Shown piece after piece: positions 8,298-15,659 of a stretch of 64,000 nt of DNA. Below the pieces are notes generated by a model. It was given only the letters and a program-made list of their open reading frames with translations. It ran no database searches and was not told the origin of the DNA. The DNA comes from Streptomyces atratus (GTDB taxonomy: Bacteria > Actinomycetota > Actinomycetes > Streptomycetales > Streptomycetaceae), in the NCBI RefSeq assembly GCF_900119365.1, contig NZ_FPJO01000020.1, forward strand, positions 1 to 64,000. The letters are read 5' to 3'. The position numbers and the translations under genes were made by a program. Within the stretch, counting starts at the first letter, position 1; each line of letters starts with the position of its first letter.

Positions 8298-8428
8298 GCC
8301 CCATCCCTTTCCACGCTGAGTAATGACAATGCATACCCAGCGTGTTCAACGCGTCGCCGACCAGGAAGAGGCGCAGAACCAACAACCGCACATCTGTCAC
8401 AGGGAGTTGTCATGCAAGGTGATCGGCT

Positions 8429-8779
8429 TCAAGAACGCCCGGTCTCCGCGTCCGCCGCCGCGCCTGCCCGCCGGGCCGTGGCAGCGATGCCCTGGAGCGC
8501 CGCGACATGCAGGGCCAGGGCCTGACGCCCGGCAGGTGTGAGGGAGAGCCAGGTCCGGGGGCGCTTGCCGACGTAACCCTTGCGGATGGCGAGGTATCCG
8601 ATCCCTTCCAGCGCGGAAGCGACCTTGCTGAGCATCGAGTCGGAGACCTGGCAACTGCCGCGCACCGTGGCGAACTCGGCCTCGTCGCACGCCGAGAGGA
8701 AGGCGACGACCGCCAGCCGGGTGGGGTGGTTGATCGCCGCGTCGATCGCGGGCTCGCCCGGCGCGGAGGCGGCGGTCAT
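8429..8779 (-). CDS. Winged-helix transcriptional regulator
   Basis: 116 residues from the ATG at 8779. The body (INHPTRLAVVAFLSACDEAE, then GSCQVSDSMLSKVASALEGI and YLAIRKGYVGKRPRTWLSLT) is a single winged-helix domain of the MarR/ArsR-like type with a basic wing (RKGYVGKRPRT). There is no ligand domain. ATG overlaps the TGA of the upstream membrane-protein gene (ATGA), so both come from one transcript. The triple ACTTTCC/GGAAAGT site upstream of the pair (9349-9374) is its probable operator, making this an autoregulated membrane-protein/regulator unit. The usual order (regulator first) is reversed. Confidence 0.82.
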   Translation of the reverse strand: MTAASAPGEPAIDAAINHPTRLAVVAFLSACDEAEFATVRGSCQVSDSMLSKVASALEGIGYLAIRKGYVGKRPRTWLSLTPAGRQALALHVAALQGIAATARRAGAAADAETGRS

Positions 8780-9291
8780 CCGGCCACCCGGAGCTTCCGC
8801 CCGATCGAGGCGTTCCGCGCGACGAGCACCACCCAGGCGCCGAGTCCCAGGACGGCGAACATCGCGATCTTGCCGACGGCTTGATCGGCCCCGAGCTGCC
8901 GGCACAGCCCGTACGTCGCGCCCCCGGCGGCGAGAAGAACCAGAAGGGGAACCCCGGCCCGGCGCAGGCGTGCGGACCAGGGCAGGGTCACCATCACTCC
9001 CGACCCACGCCTGACAACGTTGACGAGCGCCAGCAGCACGCCCAGGCCCGCCGGCGCGATCAGCAGGGACAGGAGCACCGCCCAGCCGCCCCCTCCCTGG
9101 GCCCAGGCATCGGCGAGAGCGGGAACGATCAGGGCCGCGGCCGCCACGGGGCCGTACCAGAGGGGAGTCAGCCGGGCCGTGAGACGGGCCCGCTCCCTTG
9201 CCGTGTCGATGCCCTGCAGAGCCTCGGCCGCGAAGTCGGCGGACACGGCTGTGCCACCCGGTCGGGCGGGGGTGTTCTCCTGCGGTGCCAT
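8776..9291 (-). CDS. Four-helix membrane protein of unknown function
   Basis: 171 residues. After a ~45-residue soluble N-terminus come four hydrophobic helices (WYGPVAAAALIVPALADAWA; AVLLSLLIAPAGLGVLLALV; AGVPLLVLLAAGGATYGLC; IAMFAVLGLGAWVVLVA). I do not recognise a catalytic motif. The ATG at 9291 is preferred over 9315 because GGGAG lies five bases before it. It overlaps the winged-helix gene by four bases. Small integral membrane proteins paired with single-domain winged-helix regulators are common in actinomycetes and often belong to cell-envelope stress or growth-transition switches; that role is only inferred. Confidence 0.75.
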   Translation of the reverse strand: MAPQENTPARPGGTAVSADFAAEALQGIDTARERARLTARLTPLWYGPVAAAALIVPALADAWAQGGGGWAVLLSLLIAPAGLGVLLALVNVVRRGSGVMVTLPWSARLRRAGVPLLVLLAAGGATYGLCRQLGADQAVGKIAMFAVLGLGAWVVLVARNASIGRKLRVAG

Positions 9292-9348
9292 CACGTCTCC
9301 CGACCTGCTCATCACTGTCTGAACGATCTACCCCTCACCCTGACATCT

Positions 9349-9374
9349 ACTTTCCAGAAAGGAAAGTACTTTCC
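9349..9374. promoter_or_regulatory. Triple operator ACTTTCC / GGAAAGT
   Basis: Three 7-base half sites: ACTTTCC (9349-9355), five bases, GGAAAGT (9361-9367), then ACTTTCC (9368-9374). The last two form the perfect 14-bp palindrome GGAAAGTACTTTCC. It lies 58 bases upstream of the membrane-protein start and is the obvious target for the winged-helix regulator of that operon. Confidence 0.68.
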
Positions 9375-9540
9375 TCCCCGTGGGGAACGGCCGCTCCAAC
9401 TACCCCACCGGACAGGGCGATTGACGCACACCCCGGGAAACGGGGAAAAGAAGGGCGCGAATCGCTCGATTGGGTGGAGGTTTCAGGCCATACATACGGT
9501 TTGGGTGAGGAATGACCCCCGCGAGCGCAATCATTCGGCG

Positions 9541-11151
9541 GTGATCTCAACTTTCCGGACGGCACACCGTCCCAAGTCGCTGCGCACGGCCGGGTTCGGC
9601 GCGCTCGCCGTACTGACTCTGCTTCCGGCGATCCCGGCCGCCGCCGCCCCCGCGAAGGACCCGGCACCGCGTCCCGCCGCCCATGCGCTGCCCCGCCTCG
9701 TCACCCCCGCCGAGGCCAGGACCTCCGCGCACCTCGCCTCGTTGCAGGGCAGGCCGGAGAGGCTGAAGGCCTTCTTCAAGGCGCTGCCCAAGGGCGGTGA
9801 CCTGCACAATCACCTGTCGGGTGCGGTCACCACCGAGTACCTGATCCAGCTCGCGGGCGAGAAGGGGCTGTGCATCGACGCGACGGACACGGCCGTGGCG
9901 CCGCCGTGCGGGCCGGGCACCAGGCCCGCGATCGACGCGCAGAGCGACGCGGCGTTCCGGCAGCGGATCATCCGGGCCTGGTCCATGCAGGACTTCCCGG
10001 CCGGCCAGTCCGGGCACGACCACTTCTTCGACACGTTCGGCAAGTTCGGCATGGCCACCTGGTACGCCCGGGGCAAGATGCTCGCCGACGTGGCCAACAC
10101 CGTGGTCGAGCAGAACCAGTTCTATCTGGAGACCCTGGTCACCCCCGCGTCGGACAGCGGCAGGAAGCTTGCCGACAAGGTCGGTTACGACGCCGACCTG
10201 GCCGCCCTCCACCGCAAGCTCGTGGCCGGCGGACAGCTCGACCGGGTGGTGGACGAGGCGGTCCAGGAGGCCGACGACACCGACGTGCAGTTCCGGGAGG
10301 CCGCGCACTGCGACACGGCCCGCCCCGACCCGGGCTGCAAGCTCCCCGTCAGGTGGATCTCCCAGGTGTCCCGGGGCAGTTCCCCGGTACGGGTGTTCAC
10401 GCAGATGGCGGTCGGCATGCGACTGGCCGAGCGCGACCCGAGGTTCGTCGCCGTCAACCTCGTACAGCCGGAGGACGGCGAGAGCGCGCTGACCGACTAC
10501 AGCCTTCAGATGCGGATGCTGAAGTACCTGCGCGGCCAGTACCCGGACTCCCACCTCACCCTGCACGCCGGTGAGCTGGCCCCCGGCCTGGTCAAGCCCG
10601 AGGACCTGACCTTCCACATCCGCGAGGCCGTGCTCGTCGCCGGAGCCGAGCGCATCGGCCACGGCGTGGACCTGGTCCACGAGAACGACTGGCGGCAGCT
10701 GGCCCGGACGATGGCGCAGCGCAAGGTGGCCGTCGAGGTGCCGTTCTCCAGCAACAAGCAGATCCTCGGCATCGCGGGCGACGACCACCCGTTCAACGCC
10801 TACCGCCGCTACGGCGTCCCGATCGTGCTGGCCACGGACGACCCGGGTGTCTCCCGTATCGACATCAGCCACGAGTACCAGTACGCGGCCAAGACCTACG
10901 GCCTCCACTACGTCGAGCTGAAGGACCTGGCCCGCGCCTCGCTGGAGTACGCGTTCCGCGACGGCCGCAGCCTGTGGGCCACCGGTTCCGCCCCGTCCGG
11001 CTACCGCCCGGTCGCCGCCTGCCTGGGCAACCGGCCGGGCACCGACCACCCGAGCACGCGCTGTGCCCGCTACCTCGCCGACAACCCGAAGGCGGCGACC
11101 GAGTGGCGCCAGGAGGCGGCCTTCGCCACCTTCGAACGCAACAACCGCTGA
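9541..11151 (+). CDS. Secreted adenosine deaminase (ADGF/ADA2-like)
   Basis: 536 residues from the GTG at 9541. The N-terminus is a classic signal peptide: basic RTAHRPKSLR, hydrophobic AGFGALAVLTLLPAIPAA, cleavage near AAAAPA. The metal-dependent amidohydrolase core shows HxH (GGDLHNHLSG), the catalytic HAGE, RIGHGVDL and the metal Asp pair in LATDDPGVSR. It should deaminate adenosine (or 2'-deoxyadenosine) to inosine outside the cell. The extra N-terminal region and export distinguish it from cytosolic Add and resemble the ADGF/ADA2 group. Monocistronic; a strong terminator follows. Longer upstream frames lack homology and overlap the neighbouring operon. Confidence 0.88.
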   Translation: MISTFRTAHRPKSLRTAGFGALAVLTLLPAIPAAAAPAKDPAPRPAAHALPRLVTPAEARTSAHLASLQGRPERLKAFFKALPKGGDLHNHLSGAVTTEYLIQLAGEKGLCIDATDTAVAPPCGPGTRPAIDAQSDAAFRQRIIRAWSMQDFPAGQSGHDHFFDTFGKFGMATWYARGKMLADVANTVVEQNQFYLETLVTPASDSGRKLADKVGYDADLAALHRKLVAGGQLDRVVDEAVQEADDTDVQFREAAHCDTARPDPGCKLPVRWISQVSRGSSPVRVFTQMAVGMRLAERDPRFVAVNLVQPEDGESALTDYSLQMRMLKYLRGQYPDSHLTLHAGELAPGLVKPEDLTFHIREAVLVAGAERIGHGVDLVHENDWRQLARTMAQRKVAVEVPFSSNKQILGIAGDDHPFNAYRRYGVPIVLATDDPGVSRIDISHEYQYAAKTYGLHYVELKDLARASLEYAFRDGRSLWATGSAPSGYRPVAACLGNRPGTDHPSTRCARYLADNPKAATEWRQEAAFATFERNNR

Positions 11152-11167
11152 GTGCACGACGACCGCT

Positions 11168-11211
11168 GATGCGGCCGGGTCCGGGGCTCAGGTCCCTGAC
11201 CCGGCCGCATC
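11168..11211. terminator. Hairpin between converging adenosine deaminase and tetR genes
   Basis: Perfect 14-bp arms (11168-11181 and 11198-11211) with a 16-base loop; placed between the two convergent stops, so it can serve both. Confidence 0.82.
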
Positions 11212-11223
11212 TCTGCTGCCGCA

Positions 11224-11820
11224 CTACGCACCGCCGTCGCCCGTCTCCGCCCACAGATGGCTGAGCGTGCCGAGGACGAGACGGCAGACCTCGTCCGGAT
11301 CGGCACCGGCCAGGGGTTCGCGCGCGACAACCGTCCGCATCAGGCCGATCCCCAGCAGCCAGGCCATGGCGAGATCCGCACGGAGCGCGCCGTCCGGGGC
11401 GCCGGAGAGCCCGGCCAGCACGCTCTGGTACTCCTCCCCCAGCTCCCGCAGGGTTCCGGCCGCCTCGTCGCCCCGCCCGACCGAACGCAGATAGACCTCC
11501 AGGGAACGGTCCTCCGCCTCCTCCGCGCTACGGGTCAACATCGAGCGCAGGGCGGTCTCGAAGAGCTCCTCGGGCGGCGTCGCCCGCAACTGCTCCAGCC
11601 CGCCCAGCGCGACGACCTCGGCCAGCAAACCTCGTTTCGAGCCGAAATACCTGAACAGCAAGGCCTGGTTCACCCCGGCCCGCGCCGCGATGCTCCGGAC
11701 CGTCGCCCCTTCGTAGCCCCGCTCCGCGAACAGGTCGCGGGCCGCCTCCAGCAACCGGCGGCGGGTGGCCGCGGCGTCCCTGCGGCGCTCTTCGGACGGC
11801 GGGACGGCAGCGGACTCCAT
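11224..11820 (-). CDS. TetR-family transcriptional regulator
   Basis: 198 residues. The TetR DNA-binding domain is N-terminal (about residues 15-65: RRLLEAARDLFAERGYEGAT, then SIAARAGVNQALLFRYFGSK). The C-terminal ligand domain is of the type often annotated as TetR_C_17. It is divergent from the cytochrome P450 gene, with 112 bases between starts, and the perfect palindrome at 11901-11918 lies in that gap near the P450 start. The simplest reading is local repression of the P450/ferredoxin pair, relieved by the P450 substrate or a related compound. Confidence 0.9.
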   Translation of the reverse strand: MESAAVPPSEERRRDAAATRRRLLEAARDLFAERGYEGATVRSIAARAGVNQALLFRYFGSKRGLLAEVVALGGLEQLRATPPEELFETALRSMLTRSAEEAEDRSLEVYLRSVGRGDEAAGTLRELGEEYQSVLAGLSGAPDGALRADLAMAWLLGIGLMRTVVAREPLAGADPDEVCRLVLGTLSHLWAETGDGGA

Positions 11821-11900
11821 GACGGCATTCCTCTCGGACGGCCCGTCAGGATAACGGCCGTAAAGCGTCGTTGACTGCCCGCGAAGGCCGCTCCTACCGT

Positions 11901-11918
11901 TGTAAGCAGCTGCTTACA
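11901..11918. promoter_or_regulatory. Perfect 18-bp palindrome, TetR operator
   Basis: TGTAAGCAGCTGCTTACA, fully symmetric, 14 bases before the P450 GTG start, in the divergent tetR/P450 spacer. Size and position fit a TetR-type operator blocking P450 expression. Confidence 0.8.
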
Positions 11919-11932
11919 TCCGGGAGGCCGCA

Positions 11933-13123
11933 GTGACGACCGCAGACATCGCACCCCTCGCCTATCCCTTCAACACCCCAGATGGGCTCCAGCTGGCCGA
12001 GGCCTACGAGCGGGTGCGCGAACGGCCGGGCCTGTTACGGGTCCAGATGCCGTACGGCGAACCGGCCTGGCTCGTCACCCGTTACGCCGACGCCCGGCTC
12101 GTCCTCGGCGACCAGCGCTTCAGCCGGGCCGCCGCCGCCTCCCACGACGAGCCCCGGCAGTCCGAGGGACAGCGCGACGGCGGCATCCTCGGCATGGACC
12201 CGCCGGACCACACCCGGCTGCGCTCCCTGGTCGCCAAGGCGTTCACCGTCCGCCAGGTCGAGAAGCTGCGCCCCCAGGTACGGGAACTGACCGCCGGCCT
12301 CCTCGACGAGATGGAAACCGCCGGACCGCCCGCCGACCTGGTCGACCTGTTCGCGCTGCCGCTGCCGGTCGCCGTGATCTGCCGGATGCTGGGCGTACCC
12401 ACCGAGGACCGGCCGCGCTTCCGCGTGTGGAGCGACGACGCGCTGTCGACCAGCTCCCTCACCGCCGAGGAGTTCGAGGCGAGCCGCGAGGAACTGCGCG
12501 CCTACATGGCCGGGTTGATCGAACAGCACCGCCGCTCGCCGCAGGACGACCTGATGACGGCGCTCATCGAGGCCCGCGACGACGGCGACCGGCTCTCGGA
12601 GCTCGAACTCGTCGATCTGTGCGTGGGCATCCTGGTGGCGGGGCACGAGACCACCGCGTCCCAGATCCCCAACTTCGTCCTCACCCTCCTCGACCACCCG
12701 GACCAGCTGGCCAGGCTCAGGGCCGAACCCGAGCTCGTCCCGAACGCGGTGGAGGAGCTGCTCCGCTTCGTGCCCCTGGGCAGCGGCGCCGGTCAGCCCC
12801 GATACGCCACCGAGGACATCGAGGTCGGCGGAACCCTCGTCCGCGCGGGCAGCCCGGTCCTGGTCGCCGTGGGCGCCGCCAACCGCGACGCCCTGCGGTT
12901 CGCCGCCCCGGGCATCCTCGACATCGCCCGCGAGGGCAACCAGCACCTCGGATTCGGCCACGGGGTCCACCACTGCCTGGGCGCCCCGCTGGCCCGGCTG
13001 GAACTCCAGGAGGCGCTGTCCGCCCTCATCACCCGCTTCCCGGAGCTGCGCCTGGCGGGAGACGTGACCTGGAAGTCCGAGATGCTGGTGCGCGGCCCGC
13101 GCGTCATGCCGGTGGAGTGGTGA
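11933..13123 (+). CDS. Cytochrome P450 (class I, bacterial)
   Basis: 396 residues starting at GTG 11933, with GGGAGG five bases before. Family landmarks: I-helix oxygen-activation motif AGHETTAS, K-helix ExxR (EELLR), and heme loop FGHGVHHCLG with Cys348 as the iron ligand. It is a soluble single-domain monooxygenase that needs an external ferredoxin and reductase; the next gene supplies the ferredoxin. Length and motifs are normal. The substrate cannot be assigned; the sequence resembles the general CYP105/CYP107-like macrolide/terpenoid hydroxylases of actinomycetes. No biosynthetic enzymes flank it, so it may be a detoxification or tailoring orphan. Confidence 0.93.
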   Translation: MTTADIAPLAYPFNTPDGLQLAEAYERVRERPGLLRVQMPYGEPAWLVTRYADARLVLGDQRFSRAAAASHDEPRQSEGQRDGGILGMDPPDHTRLRSLVAKAFTVRQVEKLRPQVRELTAGLLDEMETAGPPADLVDLFALPLPVAVICRMLGVPTEDRPRFRVWSDDALSTSSLTAEEFEASREELRAYMAGLIEQHRRSPQDDLMTALIEARDDGDRLSELELVDLCVGILVAGHETTASQIPNFVLTLLDHPDQLARLRAEPELVPNAVEELLRFVPLGSGAGQPRYATEDIEVGGTLVRAGSPVLVAVGAANRDALRFAAPGILDIAREGNQHLGFGHGVHHCLGAPLARLELQEALSALITRFPELRLAGDVTWKSEMLVRGPRVMPVEW

Positions 13124-13347
13124 CCGCCATGATCTGGAACGTACGCGTCGATACCCAGCTCTGCCAGGGGTCGGGCATGTGCGCCGGGACCGTCCCCGAG
13201 GTGTTCGCCCTGGACGGCGAGCGCGCCCGCGCACGGGCCGACGGGATCGAGCCGGACGAACGGATCCTGGACGCCGCCGACATCTGCCCGGCCCTGGCGA
13301 TCACCGTCCACGACGGAAACACCGTGATCGGCCCCCGCCGAGACTGA
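13120..13347 (+). CDS. Small [3Fe-4S]-type ferredoxin
   Basis: 75 residues from GTG at 13120 (overlapping the P450 stop as GTGA); an ATG at 13129 is an alternative start. Cysteines at 15, 21 and 56 (CQGSGMC ... ICP) give the three-cysteine pattern of actinomycete P450 ferredoxins; the position of a fourth cysteine is Ser18. It would pass electrons singly from a ferredoxin reductase encoded elsewhere to the P450 with which it is translationally coupled. Confidence 0.9.
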   Translation: MTAMIWNVRVDTQLCQGSGMCAGTVPEVFALDGERARARADGIEPDERILDAADICPALAITVHDGNTVIGPRRD

Positions 13348-13726
13348 CCCCGCCCTGCCTGGCGGGATTGCTCAGCGATCGGCCGATGTGCGGTTGGGTG
13401 CCCGTAGCTGGTCGGCGTCGCCGGCGGCGAGCCTGCCCCGGCACCGGGCGCCGGGCCATGGGCACCACCGCGCGAACGGCGGCGCTGTTCGAGGAGGTGG
13501 ACCGCGGCACGGGTCTTGGAACCAATGCGGTCGGACCGGCATCGAAGACCCCGAGCCGACCGGAACATCCCGGCCCAGGAGCCCGGACCCCACACCACGG
13601 ATCAGTCCCGCCGGATCAGCTCGGGGTTCACCCTCCGCCCCACCAACGGCAATGACCCGACCGCCGAGCTTCCCGGTCACCAGCGCCAGCAGCAGGAGCG
13701 TGGCCGGCACCGCGCCCCCACAGAAA
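13348..13726. other. Intergenic stretch without a supported gene
   Basis: About 380 bases between the ferredoxin and a terminator. Both strands have short open frames, but none has a recognisable protein motif, and the plus-strand frames are long only because of GC content. One minus frame begins with a short hydrophobic run (PATLLLLALVTG), without convincing continuation. It may be degenerate sequence. Confidence 0.5.
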
Positions 13727-13766
13727 CGTGACCGGGCCCGGGGCTCAAGGCCCGGGCCCGGTCACG
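13727..13766 (-). terminator. Terminator of the ricin-like gene
   Basis: Perfect 16-bp arms (13727-13742 and 13751-13766) with an 8-base loop, just downstream of the minus-strand secreted protein. Confidence 0.85.
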
Positions 13767-13780
13767 GGATGCGAGGCGGA

Positions 13781-14245
13781 CTAGCCGAGCCGCTCCAGGA
13801 CCCACTGGGGCCGGCCCTCGCGGAGGAGGACCACGCGGCTGCCCTCCGTGGTCAGGTAGCCGAACTCGCCCCAGCCGAGAGCGATGGCAACCGGCGCACC
13901 GCCGTCCGGGCCCTGGATCGACCACTCGTCGGGCTGGTTGCCGCACTGGTCCACCCACACCACCGGCGGGTAGATCCGGACCGGCGAGAGCGCGAGGCAA
14001 CGGCCTTCGCCGCGCGCCTCGACGATCCGGGCCAGGCCGTTGCCCTGGTTGCGGATCTCCCACACGGTGCCGAGGTTGCACGGCTCGACATGGCCCCCGA
14101 GCGGGCCTTCACCGCCCGCGAGACACTGACCGCTGCGCGCGTCACGGATGAAGTAGGCGCCGTCGTCGGCGGCCTGGGCGGGGGTGGCGAGCGCCAGGAC
14201 CGCGACGGCGGACGCGGCCAGCGACAGGATGGATCGGATACGCAC
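13781..14245 (-). CDS. Secreted ricin-B-type lectin-like protein
   Basis: 154 residues from GTG at 14245, with GAGGAG upstream. Residues 1-25 are a signal peptide (RIRSILSLAASAVAVLALAT, cleavage after PAQA). The mature part has the beta-trefoil look of ricin-B domains: YFIRDARSGQCLAG, VWEIRNQGNG, GRCLALSP, WSIQG, each repeat ending in a W- or V-x-I strand. Such domains bind sugars or act as small extracellular accessory proteins. There is no catalytic domain attached. Four cysteines could form two disulfides. The exact ligand is unknown. Confidence 0.72.
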   Translation of the reverse strand: MRIRSILSLAASAVAVLALATPAQAADDGAYFIRDARSGQCLAGGEGPLGGHVEPCNLGTVWEIRNQGNGLARIVEARGEGRCLALSPVRIYPPVVWVDQCGNQPDEWSIQGPDGGAPVAIALGWGEFGYLTTEGSRVVLLREGRPQWVLERLG

Positions 14246-14682
14246 GGGACTCCTCGTACAAGCGGAGGGGATGGAGGGAAAGCGCGGGCCGAGCGGCCCG
14301 GCACCCAAGATCACAGGAGCCCGCCGCCCCTTTCCCGTGGCCCGCGCCGCGCCCCAGCCGTTCCACCCCGCCAGCAGCGGCGCATCGGGGCGCGCTCGGC
14401 GCATTCAGATCGGTGCGCGCCCCCTCTCGCCAGGGATGTTCCACCCGGGGCTCAAGCCGCGAAGTCCGAGCGCTCTTTCCGAGGAATGGGAGGTGGGCCA
14501 CTTCCCACCCACCCACCCCGAGCGCTGAGTTGACTTTTCGTGACCGACTTGCCACCGACGGTGGCGACGCTCTGGCGTGCCGAATGCGGAGCGACGCTCC
14601 GCGACGCAGAACGGCCCCTGCCGGTGCGGAAACACCAAGAACAGGGGCCTGACCACTTCGATCGTTTTCAAGGAGCGATCTG
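14246..14682. other. 437-base intergenic leader region
   Basis: It separates the divergent ricin-like and helix-turn-helix genes. Open frames here carry no recognisable motif. The right half holds a structured element (14613-14649) and an AAGGAG ribosome site for the gene at 14683. A TTGACT hexamer at about 14530 could be a -35 box. Confidence 0.5.
14613..14649 (+). promoter_or_regulatory. Stem-loop in the leader of the helix-turn-helix gene
   Basis: GGCCCCTG (14613-14620) pairs with CAGGGGCC (14642-14649), and an inner GGTG/CACC pair extends the hairpin. It lies 33 bases before the ATG, in the right place to affect the leader transcript of the regulator-like gene; it could be an attenuator or a promoter-distal terminator. 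Confidence 0.5.
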
Positions 14683-15516
14683 ATGGCTGACAGCCAGCTC
14701 AGACCGACCGGCAATAGGGGGGCGGCGTCGCAACTTCCCCGCACCGACCGGGATTTCGCGCACCTTCCGGCTCGCGAGGCGTCCATCGCCGCGTGCATCG
14801 ACCGGCTGCCCGAGGGTTCCGACATCTCCGTGAAGACGCTCGCCAAGCACCTCCCGTACGGGCAGTGCGCGCTGCGTACCGCCCTCAACCGACTCCAGGA
14901 CGCCGGGCATCTGCGGCGCGGCAGCGAGTGTGTCGCCAACGACGAGGTGCTGCTCTGGGTGACCCGGACGTTCTTCTCCCGGACCGCGCGGGACGACGAG
15001 TGGTGGGCGGCGTTCACCCGGGGCGACGTGCCGGCCGAGCAGCCCCAACGCCCCACCCGTTCCCGCGCGTTCGCACTGCTCGCCGCGCTGGTCCGGACCG
15101 CGCCCGCGCTCACGCTGTCGGCGGCCGACTGCGCGGCGCTGGAGCCGCAGGCCGTCGAGTGGATCGAGCGCGGAGCCACCGAGGCGGAGCTGCTGCACGC
15201 CCTCACCGCCGGGCTCCCCACTCCTGTCCACCACCCGCCCACCCTCGTCCGCAGGCGGCTCGCCGACAGGATGCCACCCGAACGAATCACTCCGGCACCA
15301 CGGCGAACGGTGCTGCGCACCCTCGAATGCAGCGAGTGCCGCCCACCGGGCACCGCGGAGGCCCTGATCGGCGGCCAGTGCAGGCCGTGCCGGGGCGAAG
15401 CGGTCGCCGCACCCGCCGGGCCCGACGGAGCCGTACCGGCGAACGGCGTACGCGAGCGGATGAACGACGTACGGGCCGGGCTGGCCCGACGGTCCGTGCG
15501 GCCGAAGTCGCGCTGA
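14683..15516 (+). CDS. Helix-turn-helix protein with C-terminal zinc-knuckle-like motif
   Basis: 277 residues with AAGGAG before the ATG. A winged-helix-like segment spans about residues 25-95 (IAACIDRLPEGSDISVKTLA, ALRTALNRLQDAGHLRRGSE). The middle is helical and of unknown role. Near the end CSEC ... CRPC forms a C-x2-C-x11-C-x2-C arrangement suited to a zinc ribbon. I recognise the architecture from Streptomyces MarR-like DNA-binding proteins but know no target. The gene stands alone with a long structured leader, which suggests post-transcriptional control. Confidence 0.72.
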   Translation: MADSQLRPTGNRGAASQLPRTDRDFAHLPAREASIAACIDRLPEGSDISVKTLAKHLPYGQCALRTALNRLQDAGHLRRGSECVANDEVLLWVTRTFFSRTARDDEWWAAFTRGDVPAEQPQRPTRSRAFALLAALVRTAPALTLSAADCAALEPQAVEWIERGATEAELLHALTAGLPTPVHHPPTLVRRRLADRMPPERITPAPRRTVLRTLECSECRPPGTAEALIGGQCRPCRGEAVAAPAGPDGAVPANGVRERMNDVRAGLARRSVRPKSR

Positions 15517-15659
15517 CCCGAGGAGGCGGGAAGCCGCGCCGGGTGTCCGAAACCGGTTCCCACCTGGGGGTGGTTTGATCCGCTTCCCACGCCTGGTCGC
15601 TACGTTGCGTGTTCCGCTTGGCACGTATCGTAATCAACCGTCCCAAAGGGGAACGAACC

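Noticed and set aside
8881..9540. Upstream extension of the adenosine deaminase frame
   Set aside because: It is antisense to the membrane-protein gene and crosses the operator; the signal peptide starts at GTG 9541.
13372..13726. Short frames between ferredoxin and ricin-like gene, one with a hydrophobic start
   Set aside because: No motif, no ribosome site and no convincing continuation; left as non-coding.
14405..14671. 88-codon minus-strand frame in the helix-turn-helix leader
   Set aside because: It overlaps the structured leader and has no recognisable protein features.
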